This document shows, in pieces, positions 34,487 through 43,670 of a stretch of 64,000 bases of DNA. Position 1 is the first letter of the stretch, and each line of letters starts with the position of its first letter. The stretch covers positions 4,092,001-4,156,000 of the forward strand of contig NZ_CP132976.1 of the NCBI RefSeq assembly GCF_030864005.1, written 5' to 3'. The DNA comes from Achromobacter seleniivolatilans. Its GTDB lineage: Bacteria; Pseudomonadota; Gammaproteobacteria; Burkholderiales; Burkholderiaceae_B. A model generated the notes under the pieces. That model was not told the DNA's origin. It searched no databases and was given only the letters and a program-made list of their open reading frames with translations. The translations under genes were made by a program, and so were the position numbers.

Positions 34487-35134
34487 TCAAGCAGCTAGAC
34501 CATTCTGAAGACCGTAGCTGAGTAGATCCATATCATTGCGCACATTCAACTTGCGCATGGCCGCACGCTTTTGAGCGCTAATGGCCTTCTTGCTGCGCCT
34601 GAATTTTTCAGCAATCTCACCCAGCGAATATCCCGACGCAAACAGGCGAACGACTTCCACTTCGCGTCCGGTCAGCGCAACGGGCGGTGTGGCGCAAGCG
34701 GAACCGGCGCCGCCACCTAACGCTTCCCTGATCCGGGGAGACCGGTAAGCGCCTCCCCGAGATGCGGCGCGCAAAGCCTGACGCAAGTGTTCGGGCAAGT
34801 CGCGCTTGCTGACGATTGCGCGAACGCCCCGCAACTCCAACGCCCGCAATGCCATGGGATTGTCGATTGACGTCAACACCACCAGCCCTAGAGCAGGATA
34901 GCGCTGCTGTATGTGTTCGAACATGCTCAGACCATCACCGAAGTCAGTGCCTGGTAGCGCGTAGTCGCTCACAAGCACATCACACTCGTGATGCTCCAAC
35001 ACATCGAACAGCTGCGTCGAGTCAAAGGCGCTGCCCACGACTCTCGCCACGCCGTCCATCGATAGCTCAACTTGCACCCCTTTGACGCAGACCGGGTGTG
35101 CGTCTGCCAGTACTACTCGAATGAAACCAACCAC
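34487..35134 (-). CDS. RcsB-like response regulator (NarL/FixJ family)
   Basis: The 215-residue protein has an N-terminal receiver domain and a C-terminal LuxR-type helix-turn-helix (LTGREVEVVRLFASGYSLGEIAEK). Alignment by eye with RcsB is good: the phosphorylation site Asp57 (VLVSDYALPG), the FGDGLSMFEHIQ stretch, and Lys110 are kept. The Mg-binding acidic pair (DD in RcsB) is D11-A12 here. The change of the second Asp to Ala suggests altered or phosphorylation-independent activity. No histidine kinase is in the window. It is convergent with gadB, so it may control the acid-resistance cluster, as RcsB does with GadE in E. coli; that link is inference. Confidence 0.85.
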   Translation of the reverse strand: MVGFIRVVLADAHPVCVKGVQVELSMDGVARVVGSAFDSTQLFDVLEHHECDVLVSDYALPGTDFGDGLSMFEHIQQRYPALGLVVLTSIDNPMALRALELRGVRAIVSKRDLPEHLRQALRAASRGGAYRSPRIREALGGGAGSACATPPVALTGREVEVVRLFASGYSLGEIAEKFRRSKKAISAQKRAAMRKLNVRNDMDLLSYGLQNGLAA

Positions 35135-35447
35135 GTCATCTCCACATTATTTTGTCAGCGAGCAGTGAACCGGTCCCACAGCGCGCACACCCTGATATCG
35201 CACGCTGTGAACATCGACGGGTTCCAATTTCGGCCCCCAACGAAGGGTTACGGCAACGCCTCAACTACCCACTGACACAGTTTTATAAGAATTTAGGTAA
35301 GCCTATCCGTGACAGCACGCCAGCTCAACGAGACCCGACCGAAGATCTGATGGAAATTGATAGGATTCGTCTCATTTTTGGTGAAATCCATGTTTGGCGG
35401 GCTTAAATCGAGCATCGATATTCGACAGAATTGGATAGATTCCGTGC
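35135..35447. promoter_or_regulatory. Intergenic region upstream of the RcsB-like gene
   Basis: This 313-bp stretch has no supported gene. It should hold the promoter of the RcsB-like gene, and the DUF2339 gene converges on it from the right. A TAAGAAT at 35286-35292, followed by TTAGGTAAGCCTA, resembles the half-site seen upstream of gadC, so autoregulation is possible. Short open frames on the plus strand have no ribosome site. Confidence 0.4.
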
Positions 35448-38400
35448 TTATGCAGCCTCGCCGAGGACGCTTTCGGGATCTAACTCGACCTCTTTGTGAC
35501 GCGGCGGCAAAGGCGAAAAATAGCCGACCAACAGCAGCAGAACGCCCACCCCAATAAACGAAATGATCCTCTCCAGGCTGCCGCTATTGCCCAGTTCGAT
35601 GAAGAACAGTTTTACGACCACCACTGCGACCAGTCCCGCGCCCGCCATCCACAGGTCTCGGCGTCTTAGCCTGCTTCCCAGAATTGTCAGGACCAACGCG
35701 CAAAGCGTCCAAAGCAGCGACAGGCCCGCCTGCACCAGCAGTGAGCGGTATAACGCGTGGACCTCGAAAAACACGCCGAAGAAATGATGAGCCACGCGGC
35801 AAACCATCAATGTCAGCATTGCGAACAGAGACGCGCCCAGCACAGCTAGGCGTAGCAAACGCAGCGCTTCGGCATGGTTGAACGAGGATGGCAGCATCCG
35901 ATCGCTCCAGCGATACAGAACGAACAGCGCGGTCAACAGGCCCAGCTCCAGCGGATTGAACAGGGGCACATAAGGCAATGGATTCGCTGCGCCGCTACTT
36001 AATAAATTGGCCAGCCAAAACCACGCCAACAGCGCCAATGCGACTGGCAGCGCGGCGACAACCCTGTATTCCCGCGAAAAGGCATCAAGTGGCCAGGGAA
36101 TGCGCCTTCCCCAACTCATCAGCAGCAAGAACGCGCACGGCACTACCGCCCACCCCAGCCACTGCCACACGGTGTGCTGTTCCCCCAGCAGCATCACCAG
36201 GTAGCGCGCCTCTAGCGCCAACACCGCGAGCAGCAGCCAACAACCCAGAATATGCGAGGCACCCAGCGCCCGCACCGGCGCCAGATGGGCCAAACCCCGC
36301 AATGTCAGCAGATGCGTGCCCAGCCACATCAGCCAAGCCAGCCAGCCCAGATTCGCCAATGGCTGATAGTCAGAACGCCATAGGTTCAATGGCGCCAGCG
36401 CCGCCACAGGCGTCAGCAACAGGCAGAACAGCGTCATGTCGCACCATTGCTCGCGGCGCGCCAGCCAAGCGCACCACAGTACGCTAAGCGAGGCCAATCC
36501 GATCAGCGCATGTTCCCGCAGACCGTAGGGCAAGAACTGGTTCGCCTCGCACCACGCCGTCAGCGCCCACCAGCCAGCGCCCCAAACCAGCAATACCCGC
36601 GACATCGATTGCAACCCTATGCTGCCATTCGTCATTTGCTGTTGTTTCTTGCTGCCACGATGCAGACACCAAGCCCCAGCCAATCCTGCGAGCGCCAACA
36701 TCGCGGGGGTCCAAAAGCCGCTATGAGCCAGCGGACGCAAAGCGTCGCTCGACATCAACCCAATAGGTGACGTGGCAAACAGGGTGCCGCCCAGCAATTG
36801 GATGACAAATGCGCAACCGAGGAAACTGCGCTCGCCCAATCGCAAACCTGCGTGTAGCGTGGCCAATCCGGCAAAAGCCCAGATGATCGCGGTGGCATTC
36901 ACGCCAAAGCACAGCGGCGCGATCAAATAGAGAAAAAACAATGCCGCGCAGCCGAACATCGGCTGCAAGGATGTCTCCCAGGCCCACAACTGTTTTGTAT
37001 CGGCGCGCCGCAGTTGAGCCAGACTGAACATAAGCGCAGCCCCCAACATCAGCGCTCCCAGCGGCGACCCATCCAGCAAGCGTTCCTGCGCGAGCTGGAT
37101 ATCCACCAGAAACGCCGCAGCAGCGCCACCTTGCAGCAACAAGGCGAACATACGCGCCAATCTCCGCCCTTGCTTGAGCGCGAGCCAATAGAATGCAGCG
37201 CCTTCCACCGCCCACGCGGCCGAGGTCCAGCGAGCATCAAGCGCCAACGGAATCGACAGCGTGCTGAAAACGACGCCCAGTGCCAAACAAATTTCCACCA
37301 GCAGGCAAGTGCGATCGGCTGTTGCACGCCGCCGCAGCACCCATCCCAGCGCAAGATAAAACAGACCCAGCGCCAAGGCACTGAAGGCCATGCCAAATTC
37401 AAGATGCCCCACCACCGCGCATTGCAAGCCAAAGCCTGCCAGCGGCGGACCGAACAACACACTGGCGTCGACGTAATCAGCCTGTTGCACCGACCATCGC
37501 AACTGGACCCCGCGCTCTTGCGGCGCCTTGGCCGCATCGCGCAATTTGCGGCGGGCAAAGAGCAAGCCGATGCCCACATACATAAGAAAAAACAACAGCA
37601 GGAAAGGCTCTGTGCTGATGAACAACTCTGGCGTATACGACCTAAGGCCCCAGGCGAGACCGATGCCGAATGTTCCAATAAAACCAACCAGATTGAGCTG
37701 CCGCCAGGCCTGAAACCAGGCAATCGCAAAGATGCAGGCGTTGAGCAAGGCGAAATAACTGAACAGCGCCACGTGGTTGCCACTGCCGCTGGAGGTCAGG
37801 ATGGGCGCGGCAAAACCGCCGAGCACGGCGACCACGGCCAAACTCATCGCGTTCTGCACAATGGCAAGAGCCGCCAGACAAAGCGTTACCGCGATCAGCA
37901 ACGCGAACGCGGCAGCGGGCGAAATCAAGGGATGCAGGCGCATTGCAGCGAATGCCGTCAGATACAGCACCGCGATGCCAGCGCCCTGCAAGATCAAACC
38001 ATAAGCGGCTTTTCGCAGCCGCGCCCGCCAACCAATTCCCAACAGTACGATACCGGCCAACGCTACCCCGGCATATCGCAGCTCGATAGCCACCACGACT
38101 TGCTCGGAGGCGTAGCGCAACAGAAAAGCCAGGCCGATGAACAGCAGCACCACCCCTGTCCGCAGCACCGTATTGCCGCCTAGCAGCCACGACTTGGCTA
38201 TCTCAAAACCCTGATCCAGCAAAGAAGGCCCTGGCGTCTCAGACTGCTCCGCCACCTGCCGCGGAGACGGCGTGAGGGGCGAAGCCACCACAGTGGCCGG
38301 CATCGCGTCTGCGTCTGCCATCGCCGGCGCAGCTAGAACTGGCGACTGAATATTCCGCTCTAGGATTGCCACGGATGGTTTGATCGCCGGCTTCTGAGTG

Positions 38401-38711
38401 GCCTTGATCGAACTCTCATCCCCCCCTGCTGGCGCCGTAGCACGGACGGCATGCGTGGACCGCGCTTTTGCAAGCGCTATCTCGGACTCTGTATGTCGTG
38501 GTGATGGATGCGTTGTTACCGCGCCGGGTCCCAGGCGCTGGGCAAAATCCGAGAACTCGTTCTGCAACCGTTCATACTGCTGCGTCAGGCCCTTCAACGC
38601 GATCGTTTGCCAGACTATCAGGCCTAACAAGGCTCCGAGCAAAGCGGCGGCTGGCGACTGATCGAGGATCAAACCCAAGACCGATCCAACCAGCATGAAA
38701 AACCATTGCAT
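35448..38711 (-). CDS. Large DUF2339 polytopic membrane protein
   Basis: The protein is about 1087 residues, with some 25 or more hydrophobic helices spread over nearly the whole length. Before them is an N-terminal soluble part with a short coiled coil (LKGLTQQYERLQNEFSDFAQ) and a low-complexity linker. The pattern matches DUF2339, whose function is not known. The start was placed at the ATG at 38711 because AAGGA lies 9 bases before it; the ATG at 38717 is the alternative. The gene stands alone on its strand. Confidence 0.85.
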   Translation of the reverse strand: MQWFFMLVGSVLGLILDQSPAAALLGALLGLIVWQTIALKGLTQQYERLQNEFSDFAQRLGPGAVTTHPSPRHTESEIALAKARSTHAVRATAPAGGDESSIKATQKPAIKPSVAILERNIQSPVLAAPAMADADAMPATVVASPLTPSPRQVAEQSETPGPSLLDQGFEIAKSWLLGGNTVLRTGVVLLFIGLAFLLRYASEQVVVAIELRYAGVALAGIVLLGIGWRARLRKAAYGLILQGAGIAVLYLTAFAAMRLHPLISPAAAFALLIAVTLCLAALAIVQNAMSLAVVAVLGGFAAPILTSSGSGNHVALFSYFALLNACIFAIAWFQAWRQLNLVGFIGTFGIGLAWGLRSYTPELFISTEPFLLLFFLMYVGIGLLFARRKLRDAAKAPQERGVQLRWSVQQADYVDASVLFGPPLAGFGLQCAVVGHLEFGMAFSALALGLFYLALGWVLRRRATADRTCLLVEICLALGVVFSTLSIPLALDARWTSAAWAVEGAAFYWLALKQGRRLARMFALLLQGGAAAAFLVDIQLAQERLLDGSPLGALMLGAALMFSLAQLRRADTKQLWAWETSLQPMFGCAALFFLYLIAPLCFGVNATAIIWAFAGLATLHAGLRLGERSFLGCAFVIQLLGGTLFATSPIGLMSSDALRPLAHSGFWTPAMLALAGLAGAWCLHRGSKKQQQMTNGSIGLQSMSRVLLVWGAGWWALTAWCEANQFLPYGLREHALIGLASLSVLWCAWLARREQWCDMTLFCLLLTPVAALAPLNLWRSDYQPLANLGWLAWLMWLGTHLLTLRGLAHLAPVRALGASHILGCWLLLAVLALEARYLVMLLGEQHTVWQWLGWAVVPCAFLLLMSWGRRIPWPLDAFSREYRVVAALPVALALLAWFWLANLLSSGAANPLPYVPLFNPLELGLLTALFVLYRWSDRMLPSSFNHAEALRLLRLAVLGASLFAMLTLMVCRVAHHFFGVFFEVHALYRSLLVQAGLSLLWTLCALVLTILGSRLRRRDLWMAGAGLVAVVVVKLFFIELGNSGSLERIISFIGVGVLLLLVGYFSPLPPRHKEVELDPESVLGEAA

Positions 38712-38861
38712 GCGCATGCGTCCTTGAAGAACATCAACGCGCACCTGTCTCGGGAAGCGCGCAGTATTTGTCGGTTGATAGGCGGGCGGGGTACGCGAGG
38801 GTGAACGGCGACGAAATTCGGGCGTGGCCCGCAGAATTCCGGATTTATCCTAGGAGAGCCA

Positions 38862-38981
38862 ATGCCCAATAACAATAAGAACAATCCGAATCTTCGACTC
38901 GGAAGCACGACGGATTCAGGCGCGGAACACGACGCCACGGGCCGAACGAGCACATCGCGCGCGCAAGACATCAGCTCATAG
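38862..38981 (+). CDS. Small Asn-rich hydrophilic protein, 39 residues
   Basis: A strong ribosome site (AGGAG at 38852-38856) is 5 bases before ATG at 38862. The protein starts MPNNNKNNPNLRLGS and ends SRAQDISS. It has no hydrophobic part, and no family is recognised. It lies in the spacer upstream of the DUF2339 gene on the opposite strand. The ribosome site is the main evidence. Confidence 0.5.
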   Translation: MPNNNKNNPNLRLGSTTDSGAEHDATGRTSTSRAQDISS

Positions 38982-39254
38982 CGCCGAATTTCCCCCCGCG
39001 CAGGTAGACAATCAACAATGCCCGGCTGGCCAGCATCGCCATGGCTAGATCAGACGTCGACATAGAGCGCACGATCTTCCCTCTCGACATACGCGGCCAT
39101 GATGCTCCTTTCGCCTTGCAGGCATTCAGCAAGAATGTCCCGCCGGCGGGTCCGGCATTTCAGACGACGCCTAATGCCAAAGGGAAGCTATATCTGTACC
39201 CTTTCCGTCGGCAATCATGCTCAAACGCAAGGCAACAAAACCTAAGGAAGAGGC
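38982..39254. other. Non-coding spacer before tae4, no gene supported
   Basis: This 273-bp stretch separates the small Asn-rich gene from the type VI effector gene. One open frame (39041-39307) has no ribosome site and runs into tae4 in a different frame, so it was not accepted. The AAGGAAGAGGC before 39255 is the tae4 ribosome site. Confidence 0.45.
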
Positions 39255-39754
39255 ATGGCACGGCCTACCTTCGCCCAAGCATGGATAGCATCCCAGCGCA
39301 TCTATGACCCCGCCAATTCTGCCGCCAAGGTGGGTCAAGTAATTGGTGGAAAAGTCGCGACCAATATCAACAGCGCCGATCCCAAGGTGCGCTGGAAAAA
39401 TACATGTGCGATGCGGTTGAGCTACATTTTGAACCAGGCGGGGATGTCAATACCTCACATGCCGGGACAAACCGTATCCGGCTCCGATAAGAAGTCATAC
39501 TTCTACCGCGTCAAGAATCTGATTTCTTTTCTGGAAAGCCGGTGGGGTAAGGCGGAAATCGTGAAGTATCAGCCGTCTGGTGGGGCACTCTCGCAGGAAA
39601 GAAGGGGCTGATCTTGTTTGAGGTGTCCGGTTGGTCAGATGCCGAAGGACACGCGACGCTGTTCAATGGCAGTGCGTGCTACGACCAATGCTATTTCAAT
39701 GAGCCCGGCGCGAACTATCGTACTGAGCGCGCTTACTTCTGGAGCCTGCCTTGA
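39255..39754 (+). pseudogene. tae4: Type VI amidase effector Tae4, frameshifted
   Basis: The first part, to 39611, gives 118 residues with the Tae4 start MARPTFAQAW and the catalytic Cys51 in NTCAMRLSYILN. It then goes out of frame. In the frame offset by one, the rest of Tae4 is complete, with GHATLFNG (catalytic His), then CYDQCYF (Asp and the cysteine pair), ending WSLP at the stop at 39752-39754. Adding one G to the run at 39582-39585 restores about 166 residues with His133 and Asp144. As read, the product lacks the His and Asp and should be inactive. Tae4 cleaves peptide cross-links of peptidoglycan in rival cells. A sequencing error or G-tract variation is also possible. Confidence 0.8.
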
Positions 39755-40215
39755 AGATCACGCTGGTTCGCAGCCTGTCACTGATCCTTGTGCTTTTTGC
39801 ATCCTACAGCCATGCAAATGATGCTGGACGTACTTCGCCGCAGGCAGGGGCACGTACTTACGCCCAGAACTACAAGGACATGGTGCTGGCCCAATGCATT
39901 GCCACAGCATACAAAGACGATAGACAAGCCTCTACGGATGCGGGAAGTAGCGTCACCGCCCTTCGAGACTGGACCAACTACGATTGGGACAAGCACGCGT
40001 ATGACGAGGTCGTTTCGCCGTTGGTGGAAAAGTACTTGGCCCGCGACTATCACAATCCCCTGGCCGAAGCAGAGATCAAGGGGATCCAATTTAGTTTGCT
40101 GAAATGCCTGGATCTGTATCACAGCGAGGAGCTGGCCACCGTGGTCAAGCACGTGGTTATCAATCCCATGCGCACTTACCGGCAAGACAATCAACCGTCG
40201 GCAGAGCCAAGATAA
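39751..40215 (+). CDS. tai4: Type VI amidase immunity protein Tai4
   Basis: The 154-residue protein has a signal peptide ending SYSHA and a Tai4-like mature domain, with YKDMVLAQCIATAYKDDRQA and a TNYDWDKHAYDEVV stretch. It binds and blocks Tae4 in the periplasm. The start is a TTG at 39751 that overlaps the tae4 stop (TTGA), so translation is coupled to the end of tae4. That coupling argues that tae4 was intact when the pair was formed. No other type VI genes are in the window. Confidence 0.82.
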   Translation: MKITLVRSLSLILVLFASYSHANDAGRTSPQAGARTYAQNYKDMVLAQCIATAYKDDRQASTDAGSSVTALRDWTNYDWDKHAYDEVVSPLVEKYLARDYHNPLAEAEIKGIQFSLLKCLDLYHSEELATVVKHVVINPMRTYRQDNQPSAEPR

Positions 40216-40272
40216 GGATAAGAACACAAGCTTCGAGTTTCAACTCGGGCCTGAAATGTACGCTCCAAACTT

Positions 40273-40302
40273 AGCCCCGAAACGGAGATTCCGATCGGGG
40301 CT
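40273..40302. terminator. Hairpin downstream of tai4
   Basis: AGCCCCGA and TCGGGGCT pair around 14 bases, 57 bp past the tai4 stop. No T run follows, so it is a weak terminator candidate. Confidence 0.4.
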
Positions 40303-40480
40303 ATTGCATTGCAGCTAGAAACCCCACCAGAGATCGGATCGGTGACCAACGTTTAGGGGCCGGCTCATTCTGCACGGGCGACATGCTCCGGATCTTCTCC
40401 GCAACGCAGGGTATTTCATGTACAGAACAGGCATCTGGATTCGTCTATGACGGTAGACCACCGTTGATTCCCTCAGACGA
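40303..40480. other. Spacer between tai4 and tRNA-Ser, no gene supported
   Basis: With the flanking hairpins this is about 330 bp from tai4 to the tRNA-Ser. It has short open frames without ribosome sites. No repeat of the tRNA end, integrase or attachment site was found by eye. Confidence 0.4.
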
Positions 40481-40515
40481 CAAAAAACCCGCACAGCCTT
40501 AGCTCGTGCGGGTTT
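40481..40515 (-). terminator. Rho-independent terminator after tRNA-Ser
   Basis: On the minus strand AACCCGCAC and GTGCGGGTT pair around an 11-base loop and are followed by TTTT. It is 35 bp past the tRNA-Ser 3' end. Confidence 0.75.
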
Positions 40516-40549
40516 CATGTACTACCTGAGGCTACCTCAGGGGGAAACT

Positions 40550-40640
40550 TGGCGGACAGAGGGGGATTCGAACCCCCGATACGTTGTTCACGTATACACG
40601 CTTTCCAGGCGTGCGCCTTCAACCGCTCGGCCACCTGTCC
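40550..40640 (-). tRNA. tRNA-Ser (anticodon GGA)
   Basis: The reverse strand folds as a 91-base serine tRNA with a long variable arm. The acceptor stem is GGACAGG with the matching 3' side and CCA. The D arm contains GGCCGAGCGGTTGAAGG. The anticodon stem is CACGC/GCGTG with loop CTGGAAA (anticodon GGA). The variable arm pairs ATACGT/ACGTAT. The T arm is GGGGG-TTCGAAT-CCCCC. Serine tRNAs are common integration sites, but no island end is visible here. Confidence 0.96.
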
Positions 40641-40805
40641 TAATTCTGCATTTTCGTGAGCAGTGATGAAGGTTCAATGGGGTCATTACTTGCCACCCCC
40701 TATTGCTTTCTACCAACGCCGACCAATACTACTAGCGTTTTCACTGATACGAATTTTGCGAATCCGCGATTCTAGCAGAATTAAATGCAGCAGAGCAAGC
40801 CCGCA

Positions 40806-40834
40806 AAGAAAAGGGGACGCACTGGACGTCCCCA
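40806..40834 (-). terminator. Rho-independent terminator after the SpoVR gene
   Basis: On the minus strand GGGGACG and CGTCCCC pair around a 7-base loop, followed by TTTTCTTT. It is 15 bp past the SpoVR stop and ends the prkA-yeaH-spoVR operon. Confidence 0.7.
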
Positions 40835-40848
40835 CTTCTTGCCAGGCC

Positions 40849-42402
40849 TCAAGCGTTGGCAGGCGGGTCTTGTTCCCGGTATGCGCTGACGGTGCCGTCC
40901 GGCTCAGTCTCTTCCAGACGCACCTTGAACCCCCACAGCCGGCCCAGATGTTTCATGACCTGCTCGGCATCGTCGCCGGCTAGCGGACGGCCTCGGCTCT
41001 TCAGATGGCGCAAGACCAGCGACCGGTCGGAGTCACGGTTAAAGCGCACCACCTGGATATCCGGCACCTGATTGTCGCGGTTGTGCTGCGCGGCCAGCAG
41101 GCGGCGGATGTCCCGGTAACCCTCGTCATCGTGGATGGCAGCGACTTCCAGCTTCGGATTGGCTTGATGGTCCGAGATCGCGAAGAAGCGGAATTCACGG
41201 ATCAGACGCGGCGACAGGTATTGCGAGATAAAAGACTCATCCTTGAAGTTGCGCATCGCGAAGTCCAGCGTCTTCAACCAGTCACTGCCCGCGATATCCG
41301 GAAACCAGCGGCGGTCCTCGGGCGTCGGCGACTGACAGATGCGGCGGATGTCCGTCATCATGGCAAAGCCCAGCGCATACGGGTTGATGCCGCCATAACC
41401 GCGCTCATCAAAGCCGCGCTGACTGACCACGTTCGTATGGCTTTGCAAGAACTCCATCATGAAGCCGTCGTTCACCAGCCCCTTTTCGTGAAGGCGATTC
41501 AGGATGGTGTAGTGCCAGAACGTGGCCCAGCCTTCGTTCATGACCTTGGTCTGCGTCTGGGGATAGAAATACTGCGCAATCTTGCGCACGATGCGCACCA
41601 GTTCTTTCTGCCAGGGTTGCAGCTTGGGCGAGTACTTCTCGATGAAGTACAGCAGGTTCTCTTCGGGTTCAGGCGGGAATACCGCGGCTTGGGCGCGAGT
41701 GTCCTTGTCTGCTTCCAGACGCGGCAAGGTGCGCCACAAATCGTTGTATTGCAGCCGCGCGTGTTCCTTGCGTTCCGCTTGGCGCGCGGCCTCTTCTTTG
41801 TATGACACCGGTGTCGGCCGCTTGTAGCGGTCTACGCCATGGTGGGACAGCGCGTGGCAAGAATCCAGCAAGGCCTCGACCGCTTCGATGCCGTAGCGGT
41901 CTTCGCAGGACATCACGTACTTGCGGGCAAACACCAGATAGTCCAGCACGCCATCGGCGTCCGTCCACTGGCGGAACAGATAGTTGCCTTTGAAAAACGA
42001 GTTGTGGCCGTAGCACGCATGAGCAATCACCAGCGCCTGCATCGTCATGGAGTTTTCTTCCATGAGATACGAGATACAAGGATTGGAGTTGATGACGATT
42101 TCGTACGCCAAGCCCTGCATGCCGCGCCGGTAGCCCTGCTCGTTACGAATGAACTCCTTGCCGTACGACCAATGCGGATACCCGATAGGCAACCCGGCCG
42201 ACGCATAAGCGTCCAGCATCTGTTCCGAGGTGATTACCTCGATCTGGTTCGGATAGGTGTCCAAGCCGTATTCCGCCGCAACCTTTGAGATCGCGTCGTC
42301 ATAGGTCTGGATCAGTTCGAACGTCCATTCGGAACCTTGGGAAATCGGCCGAGTCCCGCCGGCCGATTCCGGCTCCACGAGAGCACCTACGATGGCATTC
42401 AT
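40849..42402 (-). CDS. SpoVR family protein (YcgB)
   Basis: The 517-residue protein has the long family pattern of SpoVR/YcgB, including the His- and Glu-rich region QALVIAHACYGHNSFFKGNY and RYGIEAVEALLDSCHALSHHG. Its biochemical role is not known; in Bacillus it affects the spore cortex. In Gram-negatives it is linked to the PrkA kinase operon. Its ATG overlaps the stop of the upstream DUF444 gene by 4 bp (ATGA), giving translational coupling. Confidence 0.92.
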   Translation of the reverse strand: MNAIVGALVEPESAGGTRPISQGSEWTFELIQTYDDAISKVAAEYGLDTYPNQIEVITSEQMLDAYASAGLPIGYPHWSYGKEFIRNEQGYRRGMQGLAYEIVINSNPCISYLMEENSMTMQALVIAHACYGHNSFFKGNYLFRQWTDADGVLDYLVFARKYVMSCEDRYGIEAVEALLDSCHALSHHGVDRYKRPTPVSYKEEAARQAERKEHARLQYNDLWRTLPRLEADKDTRAQAAVFPPEPEENLLYFIEKYSPKLQPWQKELVRIVRKIAQYFYPQTQTKVMNEGWATFWHYTILNRLHEKGLVNDGFMMEFLQSHTNVVSQRGFDERGYGGINPYALGFAMMTDIRRICQSPTPEDRRWFPDIAGSDWLKTLDFAMRNFKDESFISQYLSPRLIREFRFFAISDHQANPKLEVAAIHDDEGYRDIRRLLAAQHNRDNQVPDIQVVRFNRDSDRSLVLRHLKSRGRPLAGDDAEQVMKHLGRLWGFKVRLEETEPDGTVSAYREQDPPANA

Positions 42403-43658
42403 GCGGTTTCCTTCTTGAACAGGTCATGGAACACGGGAAAGATCTCCCCGCGATCGCAGATGCGCCGCATCGCGAAATGCGGCTCCAGCTTCTGTTCATA
42501 CTCCGCCCACAGGCTGCTCTTGCGGGCTTCCTGCGAATCCGGAATCTCGATATAGGCAAAGTAACGCGTCGATGGCAACAGATGCTCGGCCAGGAACCGC
42601 GCGCTCTTGCCCGCGTCGGCGCCGAACGAATCGCCGTCGCTGGCCTGGGCCGCATACACGTTCCAAGCCGAGGGCGGATAGCGCTTTTCCAGAATCTCGC
42701 GCATCAGCTCCAGCGCGGACAACACTATGGTGCCCCCGCTCTTGGGATCATAGAAGAAGGTCTTCTCGTCCACTTCCTCGGCGTTGTCCGTGTGACGGAT
42801 AAAGACCAGATCCACGTGCTCGTACTTGCGCGACAAGAACAGGTACAACAACGTAAAGAAGCGCTTGGCCAGATCCTTCTTGCCTTCGTCCATGGACCCG
42901 GACACATCCATCAGGCAGAACATGACCGCGCGCGCCATGGGAATCGAGACCGACACGCGGTTGCGGTAACGCAAGTCCAGATCGTCCAGGAACGGCACGC
43001 GAGCCACGCGTTCGCGGCACTCTTCGACGGTTTGCTCCAAGGTGCGAATCTCGGCAGCGGGCGCACCCGCCGCCAACGCTTTGGCCAACGCCTCTTCGGC
43101 ATCTTCCAGATCGGCGCGCGCCTTTACATTCAGCGCTACGCGGCGCGCCAATGACGATTTGAGCGTGCGGCTGATGCTCAACATGCTGGGCGAGCCGGTC
43201 GTCGTATAGCCCGCGCGTTGCCACTTCTTTTGGCTGACTTCGCCCAATTGGTTGCGCGCCAGGTGCGGCAGTTCAAGATCCTCGAAGAACAGGTTCAGGA
43301 ACTCCGCCCGGGACAGGCTGAAGGTGAACTGATCAACCGCTTCACCCTCGCCCGGGTCGGAGCCGCCCTCGCCCTGCCCGCCTTGCGGCCGGTCGAAAGA
43401 GTCACCCTTGGCAAACTCACGATTGCCCGGGTGCACCATCTCGCGGTCGCCGCCCTGTCCGTGCCGGAAACTAGGCTCGGAAATATCGCGGGCGGGCAGG
43501 TTGATCTCTCCGCCTTGATCCATATCCTGAATGGAGCGGTCACGGATCATCCCGTGAACCGCCTTACGGATCTGATCCTTATAGCGCCGCAAAAAGCGCT
43601 CACGGTTGACAGCGCTTTTATTGCGCCCATTCAGACGGCGATCGATCAGTGAATTCAT
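42399..43658 (-). CDS. DUF444 / YeaH family protein (VWA-like)
   Basis: The 419-residue protein starts MNSLIDRRLNGRNKSAVNRE and carries a von Willebrand A-like metal site in MFCLMDVSGSMDEGKKDLA. This is the YeaH/DUF444 pattern. It is the middle gene of the stress operon, 12 bp after prkA and overlapping the SpoVR gene. In E. coli, YeaH works with the YeaG kinase in nitrogen starvation and stationary phase. Confidence 0.93.
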   Translation of the reverse strand: MNSLIDRRLNGRNKSAVNRERFLRRYKDQIRKAVHGMIRDRSIQDMDQGGEINLPARDISEPSFRHGQGGDREMVHPGNREFAKGDSFDRPQGGQGEGGSDPGEGEAVDQFTFSLSRAEFLNLFFEDLELPHLARNQLGEVSQKKWQRAGYTTTGSPSMLSISRTLKSSLARRVALNVKARADLEDAEEALAKALAAGAPAAEIRTLEQTVEECRERVARVPFLDDLDLRYRNRVSVSIPMARAVMFCLMDVSGSMDEGKKDLAKRFFTLLYLFLSRKYEHVDLVFIRHTDNAEEVDEKTFFYDPKSGGTIVLSALELMREILEKRYPPSAWNVYAAQASDGDSFGADAGKSARFLAEHLLPSTRYFAYIEIPDSQEARKSSLWAEYEQKLEPHFAMRRICDRGEIFPVFHDLFKKETA

Positions 43659-43670
43659 GATTCACCTCGC

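Noticed and set aside
37014..38183. A 389-codon plus-strand frame inside the DUF2339 gene
   Set aside because: Antisense shadow of a high-GC gene with no recognisable domain or ribosome site.
39041..39307. Possible gene upstream of tae4
   Set aside because: No ribosome site, no family match, and it runs into tae4 in another frame.
40216..40640. Genomic island boundary at tRNA-Ser
   Set aside because: Serine tRNAs are frequent attachment sites and the type VI pair is nearby, but no integrase gene or repeat of the tRNA 3' end was found in the window.
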